Part shown: in pieces, positions 39,278 to 48,640 of the stretch | Layout of the letters: every line of letters starts with the position of its first letter | Position numbering within the stretch: the stretch's first letter is position 1 | Assembly: GCA_002863085.1 (NCBI GenBank) | Contig: PKDT01000068.1 | Coordinates: forward strand, 1-50,676 | Reading direction: 5' to 3' | DNA length: 50,676 nt | From: Flavobacteriales bacterium | GTDB taxonomy: Bacteria > Bacteroidota > Bacteroidia > Flavobacteriales > TMED113 | Made by a program: the position numbers and the translations under genes | Notes under the pieces: generated by a model | The model's database searches: none | Seen by the model: only the letters and a program-made list of their open reading frames with translations | What the model was told of the DNA's origin: nothing

Positions 39278-41377
39278 GTGTCTGTTTTAGAAACAAAAAT
39301 AGAATTTCTCAAAGGTGTTGGTCCAAAAAGAGCTGCTCTACTGAACACGGAACTATCGATTTTTAATTTTTATGACTTACTAACTTTTTTTCCATTTCGT
39401 TACATTGATCGTTCTAAAGTATACAAGATAAGTCAGATAAAAAATTTCGATATTGATTTCCAATTAATTGGAACTGTAGAAAGAATTTCAGTGATTGGAA
39501 CCGGAAGAAAAAAAAGACTAGTTGTTGAATTTACTGACGAAACTGGTAAAGTTGAAATAATTTTTTTCAAGGGTATTAATTGGTTATTAAATTCAATAAA
39601 AAAAAATCAGAAATATTTAATTTTTGGAAGACCAAACATTTATGGTGGAAAAATTTCTTTTGCGCACCCCGAAATGGAACCAATAAAAAATAGTGAATTA
39701 TTAAAATTATCTCCAATACATCCTGTTTACCACTCCACAGAAAAATTAAAAAATGTTGGATTAAACAGTAAAGGAATTTCAATTTTGATAAAAAATCTTT
39801 TATCTAAGGTTGAAAACTTCGTAAATGAAAACTTATCATCGTCAATTATTAACAAGTATTCATTTATTTCAAGACAATTGTCATTTAAAAATATGCACTT
39901 CCCATCCAATAATGAAATTTTATTAAAATCAATTAACAGATTCAAATACGAAGAGCTATTCTTCTTACAGTTAACTCTTTTCAAAAATAAAATCATTAGA
40001 AAAAAAAGAAATAAATCATTTAAGTTTAACAAAGTTGGAAAGTTTTTCAATGATTTTTATTTCAATCACCTTCAATTTGAATTAACCAATGCTCAAAAAA
40101 AGGTAATGAAAGAAATTAGAAATGATCTTGGCTCAGGTTTTCAAATGAACCGCTTGTTGCAAGGAGACGTTGGCTCAGGAAAAACTGTTGTTGCTGTGAT
40201 GTCCATGTTAATTTCAAAAGATAACGGCTTTCAGTCCTGTGTAATGGCACCAACTGAGATTTTGGCTAATCAACATTTTGAGTCAATTAAAGAATTTTCC
40301 GATAAATTAAATATTAATGTTGAACTATTAACTGGGAAGTTATCCACAAGGAAAAAAACTAGCATAGTTACAAGTTTAAAAAATAATCAAATTGATATAG
40401 TTGTTGGAACTCATGCTTTGATACAAGACAACGTCAAATTTTTCAATTTAGGTCTTGTAATAATTGACGAACAACATAAGTTTGGTGTCTCTCAAAGAGC
40501 TAAGTTATGGTCTAATAACATGATTTTTCCACATGTTCTTGTTATGACAGCTACTCCAATCCCTAGAACATTAGCAATGACAGCCTATGGCGATTTAGAT
40601 TTTTCAGTTATTGATCAACTCCCACCAAATAGAAAGCCTGTTAATACAAAACATTTTTATTTTAAAGATCTAAAAAAAATATACAGTTTTATTTTTGATG
40701 AACTAAATCAAAATAGACAAGTATATGTTGTCTACCCGTTAATTGAGGAAAGTAAGACACTAGATTATAAAAATCTTATGGACGGTTATGAAAATATGAA
40801 AACTATTTTCGGTAAAAAAGGTTTTCAAGTTTCAATGCTCCATGGAAAAATGAATAATGATGATAAATTATCTGAAATGAGCAATTTTTTATTAAACAAA
40901 ACACAAATTTTAGTTTCAACTACTGTTGTTGAAGTAGGAGTAAATGTACCTAATGCTTCAGTTATGGTTATTCAAAATGCAGAAAAATTTGGGCTATCAC
41001 AACTTCATCAACTGAGAGGAAGAGTAGGTAGAGGCGTGAACAAGTCACATTGCATATTATTGACCTCAAACAAACTAACAAATGATTCAAAAACAAGACT
41101 AAAAGCCATGGTAGATACCAATGACGGTTTTAAGATATCTGAAATTGATCTAAAATTGAGAGGGCCGGGTGATGTCTTGGGAACACGTCAAAGTGGATTG
41201 TTAAATTTAAAATTATCAAGTTTGATTAAGGATAATGGCATATTAAAAAATGCCAGACTAGATGCTCAAAAAATAATCAAGGAAGACTTTGAATTAGCTC
41301 ATAGTCATAACAGGAACATAAATCAATTTTTTTATAAAAAATACAGTAAAATGCTCAAGTGGAGTTCAGTATCATAA
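39278..41377 (+). CDS. recG: ATP-dependent DNA helicase RecG
   Basis: RLLQGDVGSGKTVVAVMSML, MAPTEILANQHFE, VIIDEQHKFGVSQR, MTATPIPRTLAMTAYGDLD, QLRGRVGRGVNKSHC; GTG start. Confidence 0.96.
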   Translation: MSVLETKIEFLKGVGPKRAALLNTELSIFNFYDLLTFFPFRYIDRSKVYKISQIKNFDIDFQLIGTVERISVIGTGRKKRLVVEFTDETGKVEIIFFKGINWLLNSIKKNQKYLIFGRPNIYGGKISFAHPEMEPIKNSELLKLSPIHPVYHSTEKLKNVGLNSKGISILIKNLLSKVENFVNENLSSSIINKYSFISRQLSFKNMHFPSNNEILLKSINRFKYEELFFLQLTLFKNKIIRKKRNKSFKFNKVGKFFNDFYFNHLQFELTNAQKKVMKEIRNDLGSGFQMNRLLQGDVGSGKTVVAVMSMLISKDNGFQSCVMAPTEILANQHFESIKEFSDKLNINVELLTGKLSTRKKTSIVTSLKNNQIDIVVGTHALIQDNVKFFNLGLVIIDEQHKFGVSQRAKLWSNNMIFPHVLVMTATPIPRTLAMTAYGDLDFSVIDQLPPNRKPVNTKHFYFKDLKKIYSFIFDELNQNRQVYVVYPLIEESKTLDYKNLMDGYENMKTIFGKKGFQVSMLHGKMNNDDKLSEMSNFLLNKTQILVSTTVVEVGVNVPNASVMVIQNAEKFGLSQLHQLRGRVGRGVNKSHCILLTSNKLTNDSKTRLKAMVDTNDGFKISEIDLKLRGPGDVLGTRQSGLLNLKLSSLIKDNGILKNARLDAQKIIKEDFELAHSHNRNINQFFYKKYSKMLKWSSVS

Positions 41378-41441
41378 TTTTTTAATATTAAGAGCATTCT
41401 AGTATTCAATATTTGTTACATTTACATATAATATAGTATAA

Positions 41442-43874
41442 ATGAAGGTATCATATAATTGGTTGAGAAAAATTTTGAAATTCTCCGAATCTCCACAAGA
41501 AATCAGTGAAATTTTGACATCAACCGGCCTTGAGGTGGAAGGTGTCAAGGAATTTTATTCAAGTTTTGATAAACTTTTAATTGGTAAGGTTGTTAAACTA
41601 GAAAAGCATCCTAATGCCGATCGTTTACAAATTGCAAAGGTAAATGTTGGAACTAGCACAAAACAAATTATTTGTGGAGCAAAAAATATTAAAATAAATA
41701 TGCATGTGGTTGTTGCTTTGCCTGGTTGTACAATTACAAATTTTAGAGGTGAGTCTTTAAAAATTAACAATGTTAAAATAAGAGATGTCAAGTCTGAGGG
41801 AATGTTGTGCTCCGAATTTGAGTTTGGCTTAAATAACAATAATGATGGCATTGCTGTTATTCCAGAAGACTCTAAAGTTGGTGATTCAGTTTCAAGTTAC
41901 TATGACGTTAAAAAAGATTATGTTTTTGATTTAGGTTTAACACCAAACAGAACTGATGCTTTTGGACATATTGGAGTTTGTAGAGATCTTTTGGCTTATT
42001 TTAATCACAGGGGTCATAATTTATCTATGAAAATTCCTGATGTTTCTGAATTTTCACCCCATGAAAAATTATCGAATTATGATATCGATATAAAAAATAA
42101 TGACTTGTGTGTAAATTTTAATGGTATTTGTATTGACAATGTTAAGGTAGGTGAATCACCAATTTGGTTGAAGTTAATTTTACATTCCCTGGGTTTGAAA
42201 TCTGTTAATAATGTTGTAGATATTACAAATTTTGTTTTGTATGAAACTGGCAATCCTTTGCATGCGTATGATTTAGGTAAAATAAATGGTAATAAACTAG
42301 TTGTTAGAAATGCTTACAAATCCGAAAATTTTGTTTCTCTTGAAAATAAAAGTTACAAACTTAGTACTAATGACATTGTTATTGCAGATGAAAAAAATGT
42401 TCTTTGTCTGGGTGGAGTGATGGGCTCAAATTTGAGCTGTGTTGACACAAGTACCAGTAAAATATTGTTAGAGTCAGCTTGTTTTGATTCACAAAAAATA
42501 CGTAAAACATCTAAATTTCACAGTATATCGACAGATTCATCTTACAGATTTGAAAGAGGAGTTGATTACAATAATTGTGAATATTCTTTAAAAAGAGCTG
42601 CAAATTTGATTGTGAATTTTTGTGGTGGATCTCTTGGTCCTCAATTAAATTACAATTCTAAAAATAATCACGATAATAAAATCATTTTTAAATATGATTA
42701 CTGCCATAAAGTATTGGGCTATAAAATTGATGATGATTCCATTATTAAAATTCTATCGGATTTAGGATTCAAGGTTAATGAAATAGATACTTCTAAAATT
42801 GAAGTAAACGTCCCAAGTTATCGAGTAGATGTTATCAGACCTATCGACTTAGTAGAGGAGGTTTCCAGAATTTATGGATTTGACAATTTGCCCTCTGCAA
42901 AAAACATATCTTTTAGTGTATCATCAAAAACTAATAAACTTAATATTGATGGTTTTAGAAAGATGATTTCAAATTTACTCATTGCAAATAGTTTTTTTGA
43001 GATTCAAAATAACTCACTAGTTCCAGAAAAGACAACAAAATTTGATTTACATAAAAAAATAAAGCCGGTTAAATTACTTAATCCATTAAGTAAAGATTTG
43101 TCTGTCCTGAGAACATCAATGATTCATGGAATGTTAACATCTATTTCATATAATTTAAATAGGCAAATTAGTGATGTGAAATTTTTCGAGTTTGGAAATA
43201 CTTACGGCATTGAAGAAAATAAAGGATTCATTGAGACAGAAAAAATTCACATTGGAATTACTGGAAATTACAGACAAAAAAACTGGAATGATAGAGAAAA
43301 AAAGTCGGATATTTTTGTTGTCAAGGGGATTGTTGAAATGTTATTAGTTAGATGTGGTTTAATCATGGATGACATTAATGTTCAACCAAATAAGTCAACC
43401 AATTCAAACTCATTTTGTGTTTTAAGAAATGGAGAAAAAATTGCTGAATTTGGCCAATATCCAAAAGAAATTCTTCTTTCCTATGGCATAAAGAAAGAGG
43501 TGTTTTTTGCAAATATTTCTGTTTCTCATCTTCATGAAATTTTTTTATCTAAATATGTTAAATATGCTCCTGTCTCAAAATTTCCTAATGTTTCACGTGA
43601 TCTGTCACTTTTGATAGATAAAAATATTTCGTACTCAGATATAAAAACCTCAGTTATGAATCTAAATATATCTATACTAAAAAATATTACGTTGTTTGAT
43701 GTTTATCAAGGCGATAACATTTCGAGTGATAAGAAATCATATTCTCTTTCATTTAGGTTTCAAAATTACCAAAAGACATTAACTGATGGAGAGGTTGATT
43801 TAGAAATGTTAAAAATATTCAACAAGTTGAAAAATAGTTTCAATATTTCTCTTAGAGAAGGTGAATTAAAATAA
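41442..43874 (+). CDS. pheT: Phenylalanyl-tRNA synthetase beta subunit
   Basis: MKVSYNWLRKIL, EGVKEFYSSFDKLLIGKVVKLEKHPNADRLQIAKVNVG, GMLCSEFEFGL, SYRFERGVDYN, C-terminal FDX-ACB region PVSKFPNVSRDLSLLID. Confidence 0.96.
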   Translation: MKVSYNWLRKILKFSESPQEISEILTSTGLEVEGVKEFYSSFDKLLIGKVVKLEKHPNADRLQIAKVNVGTSTKQIICGAKNIKINMHVVVALPGCTITNFRGESLKINNVKIRDVKSEGMLCSEFEFGLNNNNDGIAVIPEDSKVGDSVSSYYDVKKDYVFDLGLTPNRTDAFGHIGVCRDLLAYFNHRGHNLSMKIPDVSEFSPHEKLSNYDIDIKNNDLCVNFNGICIDNVKVGESPIWLKLILHSLGLKSVNNVVDITNFVLYETGNPLHAYDLGKINGNKLVVRNAYKSENFVSLENKSYKLSTNDIVIADEKNVLCLGGVMGSNLSCVDTSTSKILLESACFDSQKIRKTSKFHSISTDSSYRFERGVDYNNCEYSLKRAANLIVNFCGGSLGPQLNYNSKNNHDNKIIFKYDYCHKVLGYKIDDDSIIKILSDLGFKVNEIDTSKIEVNVPSYRVDVIRPIDLVEEVSRIYGFDNLPSAKNISFSVSSKTNKLNIDGFRKMISNLLIANSFFEIQNNSLVPEKTTKFDLHKKIKPVKLLNPLSKDLSVLRTSMIHGMLTSISYNLNRQISDVKFFEFGNTYGIEENKGFIETEKIHIGITGNYRQKNWNDREKKSDIFVVKGIVEMLLVRCGLIMDDINVQPNKSTNSNSFCVLRNGEKIAEFGQYPKEILLSYGIKKEVFFANISVSHLHEIFLSKYVKYAPVSKFPNVSRDLSLLIDKNISYSDIKTSVMNLNISILKNITLFDVYQGDNISSDKKSYSLSFRFQNYQKTLTDGEVDLEMLKIFNKLKNSFNISLREGELK

Positions 43875-45035
43875 TTAATTATAGTTTTTTATATCCTCTT
43901 TTGTAATTATTTCTTCTGATAAAATTATTAATCTCTCTACTACATTTTTAAGCTCTCTTACATTACCAGGCCAATGATGTTTTTTAAGTAAATCAATCGC
44001 ATCATCCTTTATAACTTTAGTAGAAACACCATGCTCATTACATATAATTTTCAAGAAATGTTTTACAATTAATGGAATATCTTCTGTTCTGTCTCTCAGA
44101 GCTGGAACATGTATTGGGATGACACTTATTCTGTGTAACAAATCTTCTCGAAATTGACCGTTTTTTATTTCTTCTTGTAGATTTTTATTTGTCGCAGCGA
44201 TTACTCTAACATCAATTTTAAATTCCTTTTCTCCACCCACTCTGGTAATTTTATTTTCCTGTAGAGCTCTTAAAACTTTAGCTTGTGCTTGCAGTGACAT
44301 GTCACCAATCTCATCTAAAAAAATAGTACCTTGATCAGCTAGTTCAAATTTCCCTTTTTTCATTTTATGAGCTGACGTAAATGATCCCTTTTCGTGTCCA
44401 AATAGTTCACTTTCAATTAACTCTGATGGTATTGCGGCGCAATTAACTTCAATCATAGGAATTTTAGATCTATTACTACTTTTATGAATTGCTTTTGCAA
44501 TAAGTTCTTTACCAGTCCCATTTTCCCCCGTTATCAAGACTCGAGCATCCGTGTTTGAAATTTTTTCAATTATTTTGTGGATTTCTTTAATTTGATAAGA
44601 ATCACCAATCATTTGATTATCAAACTTGAATTTTTTTTTCAAGCTTCTATTTTCGTTTTGAAGTTTGTTTGTGTTGAGACCATTCCTTACAGTCGTAAGC
44701 AGTCTGTTGAGGTCAGGAGGTTTAGAAATGTAATCGAATGCGCCTTTTTTTATGCAATTTACCGCTGTATCTATATCCCCGTGGCCTGATATCATAATAA
44801 AAGGAGTTTCGCTACCACTTTCAATCGCCTTACTTAAAACTTCAATCCCGTCCAATTTGGGCATCTTAATATCACATATAACCAGATCATATTGTCCTTT
44901 ATAAAGTTTCTCAAGGCCTTCAATACCATTAGAAGATTCATCAATGACAAAATTTTTGTTTTCATCCTTTAAAATTCTTACTAATACATTTCTTATAGAG
45001 ACTTCGTCCTCAATAATTAGAATTTTTTGCATCAC
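43875..45035 (-). CDS. Sigma-54-interacting response regulator (receiver + AAA+), no C-terminal Fis-type HTH visible
   Basis: LIIEDEVSIRNVL, ICDIKMPKLDG, ITGENGTGKELIAKAIH, ELFGHEKGSFTSAH (GAFTGA equivalent), HHWPGNVRELKNVVERL then only 16 residues to the stop. Confidence 0.93.
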   Translation of the reverse strand: MMQKILIIEDEVSIRNVLVRILKDENKNFVIDESSNGIEGLEKLYKGQYDLVICDIKMPKLDGIEVLSKAIESGSETPFIMISGHGDIDTAVNCIKKGAFDYISKPPDLNRLLTTVRNGLNTNKLQNENRSLKKKFKFDNQMIGDSYQIKEIHKIIEKISNTDARVLITGENGTGKELIAKAIHKSSNRSKIPMIEVNCAAIPSELIESELFGHEKGSFTSAHKMKKGKFELADQGTIFLDEIGDMSLQAQAKVLRALQENKITRVGGEKEFKIDVRVIAATNKNLQEEIKNGQFREDLLHRISVIPIHVPALRDRTEDIPLIVKHFLKIICNEHGVSTKVIKDDAIDLLKKHHWPGNVRELKNVVERLIILSEEIITKEDIKNYN

Positions 45036-45043
45036 CTGGACTC

Positions 45044-46150
45044 TTAATTAAACATTTCCTTTACTTTTTCAAAAAATGATTTTTGATTTTTGGGCTGAGG
45101 CCTAAATTCTTTTGCATTACTTTGTTCAACAAAAAACTTTTTTTGTTCTTTATTTATGGAATTGGGTGTCCAAACATTTATATGTACCAGAAGGTCGCCT
45201 TTGAGGCCTGACTCAATGTCACTAAGCCCTTTTGATTTTAGTCGGAGTATTTTGCCACTTTGTACACCACTTTGTATATTAATCTTAGCCTTCCCATTAA
45301 TGGTAGGTACTTCAGCTTGACAACCAATTACCGCATCAGGAATACTGATATATAAATCAAAATGAAGATTTTTTCCCTCTCTTACTAGTTCAGGGTGAGA
45401 TTCTTCCTCAATTAAAACCAACAAATCTCCAGGGATTCCACCAAAAGGTGCGTGATTTCCCTTTTCTCTTACTTTAAGTTGCATACCTTCAGAAACTCCA
45501 GCGGGTATAGAAATTTCTGTTAATTCTTCCTTACTAATCATACCATTACTATTAGCATTTCTGGATTTTGACGTCACAATCTTACCACTTCCTTGACAAT
45601 AGTGACATACTGATGTAGTTTGCATTTGCCCAAGAATTGTATTGGCAACTTTAGTAATTTTTCCAGTTCCATTACAGTATGAGCAGGTTTTAAATTTTGT
45701 TTCTGGGTCTGGAACAAGTCTCTTTATTTTAATTTTTTTAACTGCTCCTTCATGAATTTCCTTGAGAGATAATTTAATTCTAATTCTTAGGTTGCTGCCT
45801 TTTGTAACTCTTCTACCAGAGCTTTGTCTACCAAATGCACTTCCAAAAATGTCTCCAAAAATATCCCCATGTTGTTCGAATATATCACTCATATTTGAGA
45901 AGCCACCGCCAAAACCACCTCCACCGGCCATACCTTGATGTCCAAATTGGTCATATCTGGCTTTTTTCTCGGCATTACTCAGAACCTCATATGCTTCGGC
46001 TGCTTCTTTAAACTTTTCTTCAGCATTTTTATTACCTTCATTTCTGTCAGGGTGATATTTTATTGCTAACTTTCGATAGGCTTGTTTAATATCTTTGGAA
46101 GTTGCACTTTTGTTTATTCCAAGAACTTCATAATAGTCTCTTTTGTTCAT
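45044..46150 (-). CDS. dnaJ: Chaperone DnaJ, non-canonical (two of four zinc-finger repeats)
   Basis: J domain MNKRDYYEVLGINKSATSKDIKQAYRKLAIKYHPDRNEG; Gly-rich region; CSYCNGTG and CHYCQGSG only; C-terminal substrate domains IPAGVSEGMQLKVREKGN. Confidence 0.94.
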   Translation of the reverse strand: MNKRDYYEVLGINKSATSKDIKQAYRKLAIKYHPDRNEGNKNAEEKFKEAAEAYEVLSNAEKKARYDQFGHQGMAGGGGFGGGFSNMSDIFEQHGDIFGDIFGSAFGRQSSGRRVTKGSNLRIRIKLSLKEIHEGAVKKIKIKRLVPDPETKFKTCSYCNGTGKITKVANTILGQMQTTSVCHYCQGSGKIVTSKSRNANSNGMISKEELTEISIPAGVSEGMQLKVREKGNHAPFGGIPGDLLVLIEEESHPELVREGKNLHFDLYISIPDAVIGCQAEVPTINGKAKINIQSGVQSGKILRLKSKGLSDIESGLKGDLLVHINVWTPNSINKEQKKFFVEQSNAKEFRPQPKNQKSFFEKVKEMFN

Positions 46151-46602
46151 TTTCCAATTATTACTTTAGGGTATCTAATGATTTTTTCACCAAGTTTATA
46201 ACCTGACTCAATTACCTCAACTATTTTACCCTTCTTATTTTTATCTTTTACGTCTAAACTACTTATTGCTTCATGTTTTTCTACATCAAATATTTCTTCG
46301 TTTTCAATTTGTATTTTTTTTAGTTGATGCTTAGAAAAAATGTCAATTATTTTTTGATTAATGAGAATATATCCTTCATTATCCTTTTTTATATTTTTAT
46401 TTGCTCTTTCAAAATCATCAAGAATTGTTAGAAGTGGTTTTATTATGCTTTCCTTGCCATAATTTGTAGAGTCTAATTTTTCTTTTGTCGTTCTTTTTTT
46501 ATAGTTTTCAAATTCAGCAGCAAGTCTCAAATATTTGTCTTTGAGGTTAGAAATTTCCTCATTTAATTCATCAGTTTTTGTTTTTTTTGTTTTTCGTGCC
46601 AT
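46147..46602 (-). CDS. grpE: Nucleotide exchange factor GrpE
   Basis: RLAAEFENYKKRTTKEK ... LLTILDDFERA ... DVEKHEAIS ... IVEVIESGYKLGEKIIRYPKVIIGK; ATG overlaps dnaJ region by 4 nt. Confidence 0.95.
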   Translation of the reverse strand: MARKTKKTKTDELNEEISNLKDKYLRLAAEFENYKKRTTKEKLDSTNYGKESIIKPLLTILDDFERANKNIKKDNEGYILINQKIIDIFSKHQLKKIQIENEEIFDVEKHEAISSLDVKDKNKKGKIVEVIESGYKLGEKIIRYPKVIIGK

Positions 46603-46628
46603 TATTTATTTTTTTATATATGCTTCAA

Positions 46629-46658
46629 ATATCAAGCCAAATTAATTAACTATGTCAA
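46629..46658 (-). promoter_or_regulatory. Candidate promoter upstream of grpE-dnaJ: TTGACA - 18 nt - TGATAT on the minus strand
   Basis: Plus-strand tgtcaa (46653..46658) and atatca (46629..46634); 27 nt from -10-like element to grpE ATG. Bacteroidota promoters often follow TTG/TAnnTTTG instead, so weak evidence. Confidence 0.25.
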
Positions 46659-46672
46659 ATTGACCTATTAAA

Positions 46673-47974
46673 TTACAAACGTTCTATTTGAGCACCAAGT
46701 TTTTGCAATCTAATTACAATGTTCTCATATCCACGATCAATTTGTTCTGCGTTATGAATTATACTTGTTCCTTTAGCTGACATTGCAGCAATAAGAAGTG
46801 CTATACCTGCTCTTATGTCAGGTGATGTCATTGTAGTCCCTCTGAGTTGATATTTACGATTTATTCCAGTTATCGATGCTCTATGCGGGTCGCATAATAT
46901 AATTTTAGCTCCCATGTCAATTAATTTATCAACAAAAAAAAGTCTACTTTCAAACATTTTTTGATGAATAAGTAGATTCCCTTCTGCCTGAGTAGCCGTA
47001 ACGAGGACAATGCTAAGAAGATCAGGAGTAAATCCTGGCCAGGGAGAATCTGAAATGGTTAAAATTGATCCGTTAATGAACGGTTCGATTTTGTATTTGT
47101 TTTGGCCTTTGACAATTATATCATCATCAGTTATATTGATTTTTACTCCTATTTTTCGAAAAACATGTATTATGTTTCCAAGATTTTCAATTGAGGTGTT
47201 TTTGATTTTAATTTCGGATTTAGTCATTGCTGCAAGGCCAATCAAACTGCCAATTTCAATCATGTCAGGTAAGATAGTGTGCATACAACCACTAATTTTA
47301 GATACACCATTGATTTTAATTTTATTTGACCCTATGCCTTTGATATCCGCACCCATTGAATTTAGCATTTTACAAAGTTGTTGAATATAAGGTTCACAAG
47401 CCGCATTATATAATGTTGTGGTTCCTTCTGCCATTACTGCAGCCATTATGATGTTTGCTGTTCCTGTAACTGATGCTTCTTCTAATAATATGAATTTGCC
47501 AGTAAGTTTTTTACATGAAACTTTATACGAATTATTGTTTCTTAATTCAAAATTGGCTCCTAGATTTTCTAAACCGATGAAATGTGTATCCAATCTTCTT
47601 CTACCAATCTTGTCGCCACCTGGCGGATAGAGTATAGTACTTTTCAATCGTGCTAGTAGAGGACCCATAATCATCACTGAGCCTCTTATCTTGTTAGATT
47701 TATTTTGAAATTCTTGAGTTTGTAGATAATTTTTTTTTATACTTTTTGCTTGGAACTTATAAGAGTTATTATTAATCTTTGAGATTGAAACACCTAGCCC
47801 CTCCAGTATTTCCATTAAGTATGTTACGTCTAGAATGTTGGGAATATTATGGATTGTTATTTCTTCATCTGTCAGGAGGACGGCTGAAATAACCTGAAGT
47901 GCTTCATTTTTTGCACCTTGTGGTATGATGGTGCCTGATAATTTTTTCCCACCAACTATTTTAAAACTGCCCAT
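46673..47974 (-). CDS. murA: UDP-N-acetylglucosamine 1-carboxyvinyltransferase
   Basis: IIPQGAKNEALQVISAVLLTDE, IRGSVMIMGPLLARL, YPPGGDKIGRRRLDTH, DIRAGIALLIAAM, IDRGYENIVIRLQKLGA. Confidence 0.96.
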   Translation of the reverse strand: MGSFKIVGGKKLSGTIIPQGAKNEALQVISAVLLTDEEITIHNIPNILDVTYLMEILEGLGVSISKINNNSYKFQAKSIKKNYLQTQEFQNKSNKIRGSVMIMGPLLARLKSTILYPPGGDKIGRRRLDTHFIGLENLGANFELRNNNSYKVSCKKLTGKFILLEEASVTGTANIIMAAVMAEGTTTLYNAACEPYIQQLCKMLNSMGADIKGIGSNKIKINGVSKISGCMHTILPDMIEIGSLIGLAAMTKSEIKIKNTSIENLGNIIHVFRKIGVKINITDDDIIVKGQNKYKIEPFINGSILTISDSPWPGFTPDLLSIVLVTATQAEGNLLIHQKMFESRLFFVDKLIDMGAKIILCDPHRASITGINRKYQLRGTTMTSPDIRAGIALLIAAMSAKGTSIIHNAEQIDRGYENIVIRLQKLGAQIERL

Positions 47975-48583
47975 TTATTTTCTAGAATAGTTTTTTTTTA
48001 TTGACTTTTTGTGAAAATTTTTTTTTCTCACAACATTATTGGTTGGATAGACAGGAATTACAGTGGTTTTATCCAACTCAAGTTTGTGATTTGAAAAAAA
48101 CTCGAGGTCCTCCCATATCTGAGAATCTTGAACATTTGATTGATTCCAGCTCATATACGATCTTTTCATTTGAAGAGCTATGAGTTTTATTAAATAAACT
48201 TTAACTTTTGAGTCTGTAATTTTTACAGTTTCTTTGATTAAGTCAATTATTAACCTGCCGTAATGTTTGTGTTTAACACTTCCTTGTGTATTGTCAATTC
48301 TTTCTATTATTGTCAATTCTTTTTTTGGACTTGGTTTTTCATAGGGTGAGTTGATGTCAATATCATTTTTACATATAGTAAAAAGGTTATCCCACAACTT
48401 GTACTTGTACTCTTCGTTGTCTCTTAGGTGGGGATTTAGATTGCCCATTATGTTAATTAGAACTTGGGCTTGTTGATTCCTTTTTTTCTTGTCTTTGATA
48501 TTTTTAAGACCATTAGCCATAGAATGTATGTGTCTTCCGTATTCTGGTATGATAAGTTGATCTTTTTGTGTATTATATTTCAT
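47975..48583 (-). CDS. DUF4290 domain-containing protein
   Basis: MKYNTQKDQLIIPEYGRHIHSMANGLKNIKDKKKRNQQAQVLINIMGNLNPHLRDNEEYKYKLWDNLF; adjacent to murA as in other Bacteroidota. ORF track start is 48613; ATG at 48583 preferred. Confidence 0.88.
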   Translation of the reverse strand: MKYNTQKDQLIIPEYGRHIHSMANGLKNIKDKKKRNQQAQVLINIMGNLNPHLRDNEEYKYKLWDNLFTICKNDIDINSPYEKPSPKKELTIIERIDNTQGSVKHKHYGRLIIDLIKETVKITDSKVKVYLIKLIALQMKRSYMSWNQSNVQDSQIWEDLEFFSNHKLELDKTTVIPVYPTNNVVRKKNFHKKSIKKNYSRK

Positions 48584-48640
48584 AGTAGGAGTCATTAACT
48601 TTGATACAAACATATAAAAGAAAACAATTAAATAGTAATT

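Noticed and set aside
45541-45716. Frameshift or deletion artefact explaining the short DnaJ zinc domain
   Set aside because: The nucleotide frame was re-read and is continuous; flanking motifs and spacer are intact and both missing repeats are replaced, not cut mid-codon. Read-level confirmation is still advisable.
47010-47384. 124-aa plus-strand ORF antisense to murA
   Set aside because: Shadow of the conserved MurA frame; no independent start context or domain.
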